64,000 nt of DNA from Candidatus Diapherotrites archaeon (GTDB lineage Archaea; Iainarchaeota; Iainarchaeia; Iainarchaeales; 1-14-0-10-31-34), in contig JBFMAK010000003.1 in assembly GCA_040755695.1 (NCBI GenBank), positions 37,879 to 101,878 on the forward strand, written 5' to 3'. Numbering within the stretch: the first letter of the stretch is position 1; each line of letters begins with the position of its first letter. Below, one piece after another: positions 44,060 through 53,623 of the stretch. The notes beneath the pieces are model-generated. The model was not told the DNA's origin and ran no database searches. It saw nothing but the letters and a program-made list of their open reading frames with translations. A program made the position numbers and the translations under genes.

Positions 44060-45102
44060 TTAGAGACTTCCCCTGCAATTTTTTTAAATTCTCTTTTAAA
44101 TTTATTAAAAGAAAAATTTTTTTTGATATACTTGCGAGAGCTAATTTTTTGATTATAAACCCTTGAATTTATTATTTTTAAATATTCTTCAGCCAGATTA
44201 TTTTTAACATAGTAAATACCTTTTATGTTTATTTCATTTAATATGCCTGTTCTAAAAGCAATTACTGGGATATTACATGAAAGAGCCTCTAATGGAACAA
44301 AACCAAAGCCTTCAAATCTTGAAGGCCAAAGCAAAAAATCTGCAGCAGAAAAATATTCAACCATTTTTTGATGGGGTACAAAAGATTTTATAATCATATT
44401 TTTATTTGTTGAATTAACTGGCGGGTATAATATGTTAACAAAATTAATGTGCGGGCACATTTTTGCAAGTTTTACAATAATGTCAAAACCTTTTGCATAA
44501 TTAGGCCTTCCGACAAATAAAGCAATCTTCTTATTTTGAGGCAAATTCAATTTTTTTATTGCTTTGTTTTTGTTAATAGGTCTAAAAATATTTGTATCAA
44601 TTGCTGGGTTAACAACTTTACTGTCTAAGCCATAATAATTTTTTATTTGATCTCTTGTAAAATTTGAATTTGAAATTCTCAATTTTGCCTTTTTTGCGCT
44701 TAACCTCTCAAAAAAAGAATAAATAAATCTATTTCTAAAGTAATCTAAACTAAATTTAGGTAAAGCACTATCTGCAAAAGGCGCATAACCGCCATGCAAA
44801 ATGTTTATTATTGGGGCCCTAGTTTTTTTTTCTGGAAGCGCCCACCCATACATTCCATTAACAAAAATTAGCTCTGGAGATATTTCTTTATATTTATCTA
44901 TAAAATATTTGTCAATTAAATAAGCAATTTTTGGTTCTTTTAAAGGGGGAAAATAAAATTTGTAAGAAGCCGAATTCTTAATTGTATTATTTAAACTTAT
45001 AGTAATAATATCACCAAAAACTTTATTGAGCTGATCACTAAATACTTCAACGCCCCCTGGAATAAAAGAAGAAGTTGCAAAGGTAAGCAATACCTTAACC
45101 AT
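44056..45102 (-). CDS. Family 4 glycosyltransferase
   Basis: 348 residues. The start MVKVLLTFATSSFIPGGVEVF is the acceptor domain; VGRPNYAKGFDIIVKLA and SRFEGFGFVPLEALSCNIPVI carry the donor-binding E-x7-E. It overlaps the radical SAM gene and abuts the next GT4 gene (one shared base), so the three form a minus-strand operon with the GT2 gene at 46261. Confidence 0.88.
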   Translation of the reverse strand: MVKVLLTFATSSFIPGGVEVFSDQLNKVFGDIITISLNNTIKNSASYKFYFPPLKEPKIAYLIDKYFIDKYKEISPELIFVNGMYGWALPEKKTRAPIINILHGGYAPFADSALPKFSLDYFRNRFIYSFFERLSAKKAKLRISNSNFTRDQIKNYYGLDSKVVNPAIDTNIFRPINKNKAIKKLNLPQNKKIALFVGRPNYAKGFDIIVKLAKMCPHINFVNILYPPVNSTNKNMIIKSFVPHQKMVEYFSAADFLLWPSRFEGFGFVPLEALSCNIPVIAFRTGILNEINIKGIYYVKNNLAEEYLKIINSRVYNQKISSRKYIKKNFSFNKFKREFKKIAGEVSK

Positions 45103-46238
45103 TATTTCACCAACCTAATTAATTCATTCAATGCTAATTCACTAGCTTTTTTTCTTGAAAACATTTGAATTACTAATTTTCTTCCATTAATTCCCTTTAC
45201 TTTAAACTTTTTATAGTTCTTTAATGATTTTTTTAATTTTAGTTTGAATTCGTTCCAAGAAACAGCAAAATATCCTACTTTGTATTCTTTAAAAAAATTA
45301 TGTAATGCCCCATTCTTAGGCCCTTTAGCCATAATTGGTAAGCCGGCAGCCATATAATCATATGTCTTTGCAGGCAAACAATACTCCATCAAATTAGGAA
45401 GAGGATTCAACCCAATATCTGCAGCAGAAAAATATTTGTAAATTTTATTATAATCAACAGATTTTATTAAATGGAAATTATTTTTTATGCCAAGAGATTT
45501 AACAAGCAAAACAATCTCCCTTAATTTTTTTTCGTTTTCTTTAGATAAATCAGAACTTAAAATGAAAATTAAATGCAAATTAAACTCTTTTATTAAATCT
45601 TTTAATGATAATAAAATCTCATCCAATTCTTTTCCCCCTGCTGTACCAGCATAAATTAGAACTTTGTCATATGGTTTTATCTCAAGTTTCTTTCTAATTT
45701 TTTTTCTTTCAGGATTAGATTTTTTTACCATTACCGGGTCAGACCCATTGCTTATAATCATAACCTTGCCTGCGGGGACCCCATTATCAACTATAAAATT
45801 TTTTAAGAAATCCGAAACCACAAAAATTTTATTGGAAAATTTATAACAAAAAAATTCAATTGTTTTAAATAATTTTAATTTTATGCTTTTTTTTGAATGG
45901 AGTTTAAGTGATTCAACAGCATAAGTCCACGGGTCCCGAACATCCAGCACAAAAGGAATGCCAAGAATTTTACATTTAATCAAAGCAAAAAATGAATTAG
46001 TCATTGGGGGGGAAGTCCCAATTACTAAATCAAAATTTTTATTTATAAGTTTTATTAATTCCCCCACACTTTTATATCTTTTGACACCACTAACTTCTTT
46101 TACATTGCCCCCCCTTAAAGGGGCAAAAATTTTTACTTGGTGCCCTTTACTATAAAAATATTCTCTAAAACTGCTAACCCTAATAACACAAGCTCCCTTT
46201 TCAGGTGCAGCATATGGGGATACAATAGCTACATTCAT
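45102..46238 (-). CDS. Family 4 glycosyltransferase
   Basis: 378 residues. It begins MNVAIVSPYAAPEKGACVIRV. GT-B features include FVLDVRDPWTYAVESLKLH in the acceptor domain, VLIYAGTAGGKELDEIL and ADIGLNPLPNLMEYCLPAKTYDYMAAG (quoted in parts). This resembles WbuB-like GT4 enzymes transferring N-acetyl-aminosugars. A/T-rich like the rest of the sub-cluster. Confidence 0.86.
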   Translation of the reverse strand: MNVAIVSPYAAPEKGACVIRVSSFREYFYSKGHQVKIFAPLRGGNVKEVSGVKRYKSVGELIKLINKNFDLVIGTSPPMTNSFFALIKCKILGIPFVLDVRDPWTYAVESLKLHSKKSIKLKLFKTIEFFCYKFSNKIFVVSDFLKNFIVDNGVPAGKVMIISNGSDPVMVKKSNPERKKIRKKLEIKPYDKVLIYAGTAGGKELDEILLSLKDLIKEFNLHLIFILSSDLSKENEKKLREIVLLVKSLGIKNNFHLIKSVDYNKIYKYFSAADIGLNPLPNLMEYCLPAKTYDYMAAGLPIMAKGPKNGALHNFFKEYKVGYFAVSWNEFKLKLKKSLKNYKKFKVKGINGRKLVIQMFSRKKASELALNELIRLVK

Positions 46239-46260
46239 AAAAAAATATAACTACCAAAAT

Positions 46261-47214
46261 TTATTTTAATGAAACGCTAAAATAATAAAACAAAAAGAAA
46301 AAAGGAAACAATAGGTCTCTTAAATAAGAAATTAATATATAAGAAAATGCATCAAAAAAAGAATATTTCTTGCCTTTTAATCCAATTAAGTATTTAACAA
46401 AAATTATTATTAACAACAAACCAAAGAAAAAAATCCAATGATTATTTAATGAAAAAAATATTAAAAGCAAAAAAGAGGGCCAAGCAAATAACGCCTGCTT
46501 TAAGCCTCCCCTACAAATAAACCCAAAAGTTTTTTTGTACAATTGAGGAAACTTTTTGTAAAGTCTTACATCCCCTTTTATTAGGAATAATTCTTTTAAT
46601 ATTGAAAGCCTACTAATCTTTCTCGGGGGATGATAAACTATTGCATTGGGGGCGAAAGCAATTTTTTTATTATTACTTAAAACTCTAAAAGCCAAGTCAG
46701 TATCCTCCCTAAAGAAATTATAGTTTTCATCAAATCCCTTGACTTTCCTTAAAATATTCTTTCTAAAGGCTATATTGCAAGCAGGAAAATAGTTGCCTGA
46801 AATGTTTTGGGGAGAATGATAAAAAACGCCTTTAGAGTGGCCAACAGTTTTGCCCTCGATTCCTGCAATCTCCGGGTTTTTGAACAAAACAATTAATTCC
46901 TCAAGCCAATTATTTTTGGGGGTTACATCGTCATCAGTAAAAGCAATTAAATCAGCCTTGGCCTTTAAAATGCCAAAATTTCTTTTTCTATCTGGAAAAT
47001 CTGAATCAATCTCATAAAAAAATATATTTTTTGTCTTAATTTCATCAAAAACTTTTTTGGTTTTATTTTTTTTACACCCCACAACAATTATTTCATAATC
47101 TTTTATTTTAATTGATTGATTAAGCAAAGCTTTCAAAGTTCTTTTTAATAATTCATTTCTGTTATAAGCAGGGATAACTACACTAATCTTTGGTTTAAAA
47201 TCTATTTTATTCAT
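46261..47214 (-). CDS. Family 2 glycosyltransferase with membrane tail
   Basis: 317 residues. SVVIPAYNRNELLKRTLKALL, FTDDDVTPKNNWLEEL and FREDTDLAFRVL give the GT-A strand, DxD and acceptor-side ED motifs. Three hydrophobic segments after about residue 235 anchor it to the membrane. First gene of a four-gene minus-strand operon (GT2, GT4, GT4, radical SAM). Just upstream lies the IS200-type element. Confidence 0.87.
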   Translation of the reverse strand: MNKIDFKPKISVVIPAYNRNELLKRTLKALLNQSIKIKDYEIIVVGCKKNKTKKVFDEIKTKNIFFYEIDSDFPDRKRNFGILKAKADLIAFTDDDVTPKNNWLEELIVLFKNPEIAGIEGKTVGHSKGVFYHSPQNISGNYFPACNIAFRKNILRKVKGFDENYNFFREDTDLAFRVLSNNKKIAFAPNAIVYHPPRKISRLSILKELFLIKGDVRLYKKFPQLYKKTFGFICRGGLKQALFAWPSFLLLIFFSLNNHWIFFFGLLLIIIFVKYLIGLKGKKYSFFDAFSYILISYLRDLLFPFFFLFYYFSVSLK

Positions 47215-47292
47215 TGTACCTGATTAAACTTTGTTTTAAAAGTATTTTAATTGTTTACTATAGCGGAAGATAAATAAATGGATTTGCCTACT

Positions 47293-47955
47293 AATATGAC
47301 ATTCTCTCCGACCTAAAGGCTCGCCCTTGCGGGGCGAGGTCGCCTGCGGGCGACTCGGAGTTTCTGCAGTCAGTAAAAAGCTGACAGCATTGTTTGGTTT
47401 GCTTGTTTTTCAACGTAATCTATTGTTGTTTCCAAGTCAACGTTCCCAACTGTTCTAGCAAACTTTCCTGGGCTCCAGAAATGCCCTTTAGGATACCTTA
47501 ACCTGAACAAAGGCTGTCTTCTGAACAACTCATAACTTGAACCGCCTTTCAGTAACTGTAATGCTTTTGACTGGGGAATGCAAGGCCTAGTGCTTACAAC
47601 AATATGTGTGTGTTCTGGTTGGATTGCCAAACTCAAAATCAGCATTTCATGCCTTTTGGCTATTTCTTTCAAGATTTCTTCATATATTTTTTTATACTTG
47701 TCTTTCCTTAACATATTGTATCTGTATTTAGTGCACCACTGCAAGTGGTAAACGCACTGCGCTTTTGCGTGCGGATAGCTATTCAAAACATCGCGATTCA
47801 TAAAAAGTTCTCCTATCGAGCCATCAAAGAGTGCCCGTTAGGGCACTGCGCTCGATAAAAGAAATAAGTGAGAGTAAAAGAAAAAGTTTTGTGTCGCAAT
47901 TCACCCCGCACTAAAAGTGCGGTCCGCTAACGCAGATTACTTGCGACACAGGGTG
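47293..47955. mobile_element. IS200-type insertion element, about 660 bp
   Basis: A single tnpA gene is bracketed by GC-rich hairpins: on the left CTCCGA/TCGGAG enclosing CTCGCCC-TTGC-GGGCGAG and GTCGCC-TGCG-GGCGAC (47305-47360); on the right ATCGAG/CTCGAT enclosing GTGCCC-GTTA-GGGCAC (47814-47856) and TGTGTCGCAA/TTGCGACACA (47890-47950). Such subterminal hairpins, the lack of long terminal inverted repeats and no tnpB define the IS200 group. The GC content is far above its A/T-rich neighbours. Exact tips are estimated. Confidence 0.78.
47370..47801 (-). CDS. tnpA: IS200/IS605-family Y1 transposase TnpA
   Basis: 143 residues, normal TnpA length. The HUH nuclease motif appears as QPEHTHIVVS and the single catalytic Tyr as ETTIDYVEKQ near the C-terminus; YHLQWCTKYRYNML is the usual N-terminal family block. 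It cuts and pastes single-stranded DNA at subterminal hairpins. It is intact, so the element may be mobile or domesticated. No accompanying tnpB. Confidence 0.9.
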   Translation of the reverse strand: MNRDVLNSYPHAKAQCVYHLQWCTKYRYNMLRKDKYKKIYEEILKEIAKRHEMLILSLAIQPEHTHIVVSTRPCIPQSKALQLLKGGSSYELFRRQPLFRLRYPKGHFWSPGKFARTVGNVDLETTIDYVEKQANQTMLSAFY

Positions 47956-47994
47956 AACATTTAATAAATTCTCAAGCGTAAAAAGACGTTATTT

Positions 47995-48741
47995 ATGTTA
48001 CCATTAAATAAAACATATCTTGGAATATCTGGAGACTACTATGAAAAAGCACATAACTCAATGCATAAATCTCAACGTTTTTTTTATAAAACAAGAGAAA
48101 AATTTTTAATAGATTTAATGCCAAAGAAAAAAATTGAAAACGTTCTAGAAATAGGTTTTGGTTCGGGGATAATTATTAAAAAATTAGCGGCAAAAAATTA
48201 TTATAAATCTATTTTTGGTATGGATTTATCATTTGAAGCAGCCAAATATCTAAAAAAATCAACCAACATTAAGTATACAAAAGTAAAAGTTTTGGTCGGC
48301 GATTTGGACAATATCCCATTCAAAAAGGGGGCCTTTGATTTAGTGATTTTATCGCATGTTTTGGAACACATCCATAACCCTTCAAAAGCCTTAATTGAGT
48401 GCAAGAAAATTTTAAAAGAAGACGGCTACCTGCTTATATCCTTCCCAAACAATATGTCTTTATGGCCACTTGCAGAAGCTGTTTTTGACAAAACGCTTGC
48501 CCCTAAAGACTATTCACTTAAAGAACAACATATCCAACAGTTAAATAATTTTAATGTTACAAAAATACTGAAAAAAGAAGGTTTTAAAATAAATAAAAGC
48601 GGAACCTTATACTTGTTTTCCCTCCCAGTTTCTGTTTTATCAGAAAAAATATCAAACTTTCTTTTTATTATTGATAAACTGCTTTTTCTTTCACCTTTTA
48701 ACATGATTAGTTATATTTTAGCAAGTAAGCAAAAAAATTAA
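47995..48741 (+). CDS. Class I SAM-dependent methyltransferase
   Basis: 248 residues. Motif I VLEIGFGSGIIIKKLA, then GMDLSFEA, and VGDLDNIPFKKGAFDLVILSHVLEH (in parts) are typical of Methyltransf_11. C-terminal hydrophobic stretches suggest membrane contact, as for enzymes acting on lipid-linked sugars. It starts just after the IS200 element, whose insertion may have separated it from an upstream promoter. Confidence 0.85.
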   Translation: MLPLNKTYLGISGDYYEKAHNSMHKSQRFFYKTREKFLIDLMPKKKIENVLEIGFGSGIIIKKLAAKNYYKSIFGMDLSFEAAKYLKKSTNIKYTKVKVLVGDLDNIPFKKGAFDLVILSHVLEHIHNPSKALIECKKILKEDGYLLISFPNNMSLWPLAEAVFDKTLAPKDYSLKEQHIQQLNNFNVTKILKKEGFKINKSGTLYLFSLPVSVLSEKISNFLFIIDKLLFLSPFNMISYILASKQKN

Positions 48742-48798
48742 AGATAGTAAGGTTTTTGCGTTAAAGTTTTAAATTATTTTTTAGTCATTTAGATTTAA

Positions 48799-49944
48799 AT
48801 GAAAAAAGAGACCAAAATCTTAATTTTTTTGTTTATTGTAGCTTTTCTATTAAGGGCAATAAATATTGACCAAAAAAAATTTGGCGTCGATGAAGTTATA
48901 ACATTCAAATATTCTGAATCATTTAAAGCAATGGACTATGCACTAAAAAACGATTATTACCCCCCATTATTTTATGCAATAATATTCGTTTTAAGACGGT
49001 TTTTTTCTGTTATTGCTTTGAGGGTTATTTTTATTCTGATTGCTCTAGCAGGCATAGCTTTTTTTTGGTTTGCATTGAAAGAATTTTTCCCAAAAAATAA
49101 AGAACTAGTATGGATAAGTATTTTGTTAATTGTATTTAACCCATTGCATATAGCTTACTCAAGCCATTTGAGGCATTATATAATATTAATAACTCTTTTC
49201 GCTTTGAGCGCTTACCTAATTGGACGATTGTTACGTTTAAAAGATATTAAAGAAAAAAGAAAAATTCTCTGGTTTTTGTCTTTAACTTATGTTATGCTTG
49301 TATACTTACATTATGTTACGGCGCTCTTTATAATTTTCTCTGAACTTATTTTTCTTTTCCTTTTTGTATTCAAAAAATCTTTTGCAGAAGTGAAAAAGTA
49401 TTGGAAAATTATTGCTGTTTTTATTATTTTAATAATGCCTATTTTTATTTTTGCCCCAACACAAATTAAAAAATTTGAAAGCAGTCATTTATTTGGGGCA
49501 AAAACTGAAAACAATTTGACTGCCCTTTTTTACAATATATACAAATTAGTTATTGGAATAAATATTAATTCGTTTTTTTACTTAATGATCCTCCCTGTAT
49601 CAGCAATAGTAATTTTTATCTTTATTATTTTATTTTCTTACGGCCTAATCTTGACTGTTAAATCGAGAAAAAGAGAACCAAAATTCTTTCTGATAACATT
49701 TGTTTTAAGCATTATATTGTCTGCTTTTTTATATATTATTGCACCAATGTTAGGAAGTTTCAGATATTATACATTTCTTATCTTTAATTCTATGTTTTTT
49801 GTTGCTTTAAGCATTGATTCGGTTAATAACAAAAATTTAAAATTTTTTATAATTAGTTTGATCATTTTGATATACTTCGTAATTTTCCTAAATTATTCAA
49901 ATATTATTTTACTTGAAGATTGGAACAAATATTTTGGGCTTTAA
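48799..49944 (+). CDS. GT-C membrane glycosyltransferase (ArnT/PMT-like)
   Basis: 381 residues, about ten membrane helices. The first external loop has the GT-C acidic motif in KKFGVDEVITF, followed by DYYPPLFYAIIF and YSSHLRHYIILI, a layout of GT39/GT83 enzymes that use polyprenyl-phosphate sugars outside the cytoplasm. It would add a late sugar to the glycan. It converges on the UPF0104 gene at 49954. Confidence 0.82.
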   Translation: MKKETKILIFLFIVAFLLRAINIDQKKFGVDEVITFKYSESFKAMDYALKNDYYPPLFYAIIFVLRRFFSVIALRVIFILIALAGIAFFWFALKEFFPKNKELVWISILLIVFNPLHIAYSSHLRHYIILITLFALSAYLIGRLLRLKDIKEKRKILWFLSLTYVMLVYLHYVTALFIIFSELIFLFLFVFKKSFAEVKKYWKIIAVFIILIMPIFIFAPTQIKKFESSHLFGAKTENNLTALFYNIYKLVIGININSFFYLMILPVSAIVIFIFIILFSYGLILTVKSRKREPKFFLITFVLSIILSAFLYIIAPMLGSFRYYTFLIFNSMFFVALSIDSVNNKNLKFFIISLIILIYFVIFLNYSNIILLEDWNKYFGL

Positions 49945-49953
49945 CATACACAT

Positions 49954-50892
49954 TTATTTTTTTGTGTTCGACAAAATTGTTTTTTTAAAGTATAAAAGAC
50001 CAATTATTACCATTGCCACAAAATTTAATATTAAGGCATAACCTAGAGCTGCCGCCAAGGTTGTTAAATTTACCACGAATTGCTGTGAAAATAATATGAA
50101 AGCGCCTTCTCTAATGCCAAGCCCCCCAATAGAAATTGGAATATAGGAAACTATAAGAGAAGAAGAATTTATGAGAATTATAATAAAAGGGGCTGCCATT
50201 TCACCCAAACCCAATAAAAGGACAAAAATCAACACGCCCTGCAGTATTATTCTAAAAAAGGTTATAACAAAGTTGCATAAAAGAATTGATTTGTTTTTTG
50301 CTAATGAAAGTAAAGTTTCATGAAAAACACCAAAGAAGGGGGTTACATTTTTGAAAATAAACCTCATTAAAAAATTATTTTTGCTTAAAGAAAAAACAGA
50401 ATAAAAACCAAATATTATTGCCCCCCATAATAAAACCAGAAAAATAACATTCCAAAATAAGTTTTCAGGAGAAAAGAAAAAAATAAAAAAAGTTAAGAAA
50501 ACAGACAGCAAAACAATTGTTATGCCCTTATCTAAAATCATTGAGGCAACTATCTGACCCGGCTTAAATTCTTTTCTCAGGAAATATGCTAAAGAAAAAT
50601 CCCCTATTTTGCCCGGCGCCAAAAACCCGAGTGCCCAAGAATAACAATAATTATAAAAAAAGTGTTTTGAATCAATTTTTTTAATTTTATCCAGAAAAAT
50701 TTTTACACAAATAAAATTTAGGAATATAATAAAGAATACTATTAAAAAAGCAAGAACAAAGAAAAGCGGGTTTATTTTTTGCAGTTCGGTAAAAACATTG
50801 TTGAAACCAACCCATTTTAAAATGAGAAGCAGGATTACTGCCCCGATAACTATTCTTAAAATTTTACTTTTATTTTTTTTTATTGAAATCAT
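49954..50892 (-). CDS. LPG-synthase TM/UPF0104 family membrane protein
   Basis: 312 residues, eight to nine membrane helices. The family signature FLAPGKIGDFSLAYFLRK and the SYIPISIGGLGIREGAF block match the lysylphosphatidylglycerol synthetase transmembrane/UPF0104 family, often found near polyprenyl glycosyltransferases and suspected to be lipid flippases. A paralogue lies at 57656. Both face genes for dolichyl-phosphate sugars. Confidence 0.85.
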   Translation of the reverse strand: MISIKKNKSKILRIVIGAVILLLILKWVGFNNVFTELQKINPLFFVLAFLIVFFIIFLNFICVKIFLDKIKKIDSKHFFYNYCYSWALGFLAPGKIGDFSLAYFLRKEFKPGQIVASMILDKGITIVLLSVFLTFFIFFFSPENLFWNVIFLVLLWGAIIFGFYSVFSLSKNNFLMRFIFKNVTPFFGVFHETLLSLAKNKSILLCNFVITFFRIILQGVLIFVLLLGLGEMAAPFIIILINSSSLIVSYIPISIGGLGIREGAFILFSQQFVVNLTTLAAALGYALILNFVAMVIIGLLYFKKTILSNTKK

Positions 50893-51075
50893 TATTTTAT
50901 TACCTTAAAATAAAATTTTGGGTAACCTGTTAAAAACGTATTTATTTAAAAAACTCTTGATTTACATAAAAATTAATGTTTTAAACTCATATTGTAATAT
51001 ATATAGATTATAGCAGATTTATTTTTATTGCCTTAACAAAAATAACTGTTTTTAAGTAAAATGCGGTTTTAAATA

Positions 51076-52599
51076 ATGAAAAAAAAATCTTCAAATTTTT
51101 TGAGCAGGTTAGGTTACAATGAAAAAATATTAATTTTTTGCGCTTTAATCTTTTCTTCCATATATTTAATTTTTTTCCCTGTTTTTTATGCATCTATTGA
51201 TGAACATGAATATGCAAAAAATGCTTATCTTTTAAAACAAGGTTCCTTGATAACAGAGGACCCATTAAAGGCCTGCAGGGGGACATTTAATGGCCAAGGA
51301 TTTATTTCAAATTATTATATTGGAAAATCATTATTTTTATTGCCATTCACTTTTATAGGGTTTAGTGCCTTAATGCTTTCCGGATTAATAATCCACCTGA
51401 TAAACTTCTTTTTATTCTATTTAATTTTAAAGAAACTGAAATTTAACCCAATAAATTCCCTGCTTTATCTGTTATTTCCAGCTTTTATTTGGGATATGCG
51501 GACCTTAAACACAGAGCTATTAGTGTTAATGTTTCTTTTGCTGGGCTTTTATTTTTACTTATCAAAAGAATTAAAGAAAAACTATCTTTCAGGACTTTTC
51601 TTCGGTTTTGCCTGCATTGTAAGATACGATGCATTAATTGCTTTCTGGCCTTTTGCCTTGTTTTCTCTTTTTAAAGATAAGAAAAAATTTTTTGCATTAA
51701 TAAGCGGAATAGTTTTGCCTGCACTATTTATTTTAGCATATAATAATTATTTTTACGGAAATTTTTTTACTGCAGGGTACGGAAACATAGGCACGTTAAT
51801 TTCACACAAATTAAATCTGGCCAGCTCCTTTTACACTTTACTATTTGCATTAATTGTTATCACAGTAATGTACCCTTTAATGCTTTTAAGCCCCATTTTT
51901 TATAAAAAGCAGGGAAGAATTGAAATCTCACTGGTTTTATTAAGTTATTTATTATTTTATGTAAAGGCATATAACGTTCTATCATATGATTTTAACATAA
52001 TTAAAAATTTTACAACCCAAATTCGCTACATAATCCCTGCCCTTGGCTTGCTTTTGATTATATACATTCCTTTATTTGAAACAATACTGAAAAAAATTTC
52101 AATGAAAATAAAATTTTTAAATCGTAATAAAATTTTTGCTTTAATTATTTTGTTTCTTTTTTGCGTTTTAACAGTGGCCTCATATTATCATTCAAATTTT
52201 TTAAAAGATAGATACACTGTTTTCCAACAAATTTATTCTAACACCCCAAAAAATGCCTTGCTTGTTGGTGGCAGTGATGACTGCATGTACACCCTCCGAG
52301 GGGCATTTGAAAAGCGAAGATACATTAGAATTGATGCGGAAAATGATTTGGGTCCAACAATGAAAAATTTTGATGTGAAAAAGTTTTTTGATGATAAAAC
52401 TTACATAATTAATTTGGAGTATAGCAATAGGAGAGGCAGCGAAAGTTTAAGGCAGAAAACAATTGTGGACAAAGAAAGAAAGGCAGTTGAAGGTTTTATT
52501 ATAGAAAACAGAAAAAGCCTGCAATTAATATTTAAAACTGATAAACCGCATTATCTAGAAATATATAAGTATATTCCAAGCAATGTACCAAAACCTTAA
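51076..52599 (+). CDS. GT-C-type membrane glycosyltransferase
   Basis: 507 residues. After an N-terminal helix, the external loop carries ASIDEHEYAKNAYLL, the acidic pair typical of GT-C enzymes; about eleven further helices and a C-terminal soluble domain of about 120 residues follow. It is divergent from the UPF0104 gene, with a 183-bp A/T-rich promoter region between them. Probably uses a polyprenyl-phosphate sugar. Confidence 0.75.
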   Translation: MKKKSSNFLSRLGYNEKILIFCALIFSSIYLIFFPVFYASIDEHEYAKNAYLLKQGSLITEDPLKACRGTFNGQGFISNYYIGKSLFLLPFTFIGFSALMLSGLIIHLINFFLFYLILKKLKFNPINSLLYLLFPAFIWDMRTLNTELLVLMFLLLGFYFYLSKELKKNYLSGLFFGFACIVRYDALIAFWPFALFSLFKDKKKFFALISGIVLPALFILAYNNYFYGNFFTAGYGNIGTLISHKLNLASSFYTLLFALIVITVMYPLMLLSPIFYKKQGRIEISLVLLSYLLFYVKAYNVLSYDFNIIKNFTTQIRYIIPALGLLLIIYIPLFETILKKISMKIKFLNRNKIFALIILFLFCVLTVASYYHSNFLKDRYTVFQQIYSNTPKNALLVGGSDDCMYTLRGAFEKRRYIRIDAENDLGPTMKNFDVKKFFDDKTYIINLEYSNRRGSESLRQKTIVDKERKAVEGFIIENRKSLQLIFKTDKPHYLEIYKYIPSNVPKP

Positions 52600-52640
52600 A
52601 ATATATTCGGGGAAGTTTTTTATATAGGGGAAGATATAAA

Positions 52641-53579
52641 ATGAAACTAATAATAACAATTCCAGCTTACAATGAGGAAAATACAGTAGCCAAAGTTATT
52701 GAAGAAATACCAAAAAAAATTGAAGGCATTTCAAAAATAGAAATTCTAGTGATTGATGACGGCTCCACAGACAAAACTTCCGAAGCAGCAAAAAAAGCAG
52801 GAGCACAAGTTTTAATCAATAAAAAGAGACTTGGTTTGGCCAGAACTTTCAAGAAAGGCCTTGAAAATGCTTTGAATTTAGGGGCGGATATAATAATTAA
52901 CACAGATGCAGATTTTCAGTACAACCAAAAGCAAATCCCTCTTTTAATCAAACCAATACTTAACAATGAAGCAGACATTGTGCTGGGCTCAAGATTTAAG
53001 GGATGGATTGAAGAAATGCCTTTACAAAAAAAGATAGGCAACAGGATTGTTTCCTGGATTGTTAGAAATATTTCTGGTTTACCTATTTCTGATGCCCAAA
53101 CTGGTTTTAGAGCGTTCAGCAGAGAAGCCGCCTTACAATTAAACATTTTCTCTGACTATACTTACACACAAGAGACAATACTTCAAGCAGCAGAAAAAAA
53201 ATTAATAATAAGAGAGGCCCCCATAGATTTTAGAAAAAGAAAAGGAAGCTCACGGCTCATATCAAACATTTTTGTTTATGCAAAGAAAGCTTTTTTAACC
53301 ATTTTAATTGCATACTTAAATTATAAACCATTAAAAGTTTTTTTAGGAATTGGAAGCATATTTTTTTTGCTGGGTTTACTTTTAGGTTCAAGGGTATTAA
53401 TTCATTATTTTAACACTGGATTGGTTTCGCCATACCTGCCAACAGCAATTCTTACAGCAGTACTTTTGATATTTGGATTTCAAATTATTGTCATAGGGTT
53501 AATTGCGGAAATGATAAAATATAACAGGAAAATTGAAGAGGAATTACTCTATAAAATAAAAAAGATGACCTGGCAATAA
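52641..53579 (+). CDS. Polyprenyl-phosphate glycosyltransferase, GT2 DPM1-like with two membrane helices
   Basis: 312 residues. TIPAYNEENTVAKVI, VIDDGSTDKTSE, NTDADFQYN (DxD) and SDAQTGFRAFSREAA match dolichyl-phosphate mannose or glucose synthases, which charge the lipid carrier used by GT-C enzymes. Two hydrophobic hairpins (about 230-295) anchor it, as in DPM-type III/GtrB. GGGGAAGAT lies upstream of the ATG. Confidence 0.9.
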   Translation: MKLIITIPAYNEENTVAKVIEEIPKKIEGISKIEILVIDDGSTDKTSEAAKKAGAQVLINKKRLGLARTFKKGLENALNLGADIIINTDADFQYNQKQIPLLIKPILNNEADIVLGSRFKGWIEEMPLQKKIGNRIVSWIVRNISGLPISDAQTGFRAFSREAALQLNIFSDYTYTQETILQAAEKKLIIREAPIDFRKRKGSSRLISNIFVYAKKAFLTILIAYLNYKPLKVFLGIGSIFFLLGLLLGSRVLIHYFNTGLVSPYLPTAILTAVLLIFGFQIIVIGLIAEMIKYNRKIEEELLYKIKKMTWQ

Positions 53580-53623
53580 AATTTGTGTTTATTAGTTAGT
53601 AATAAAAGTTGGTGATAAAAAAA

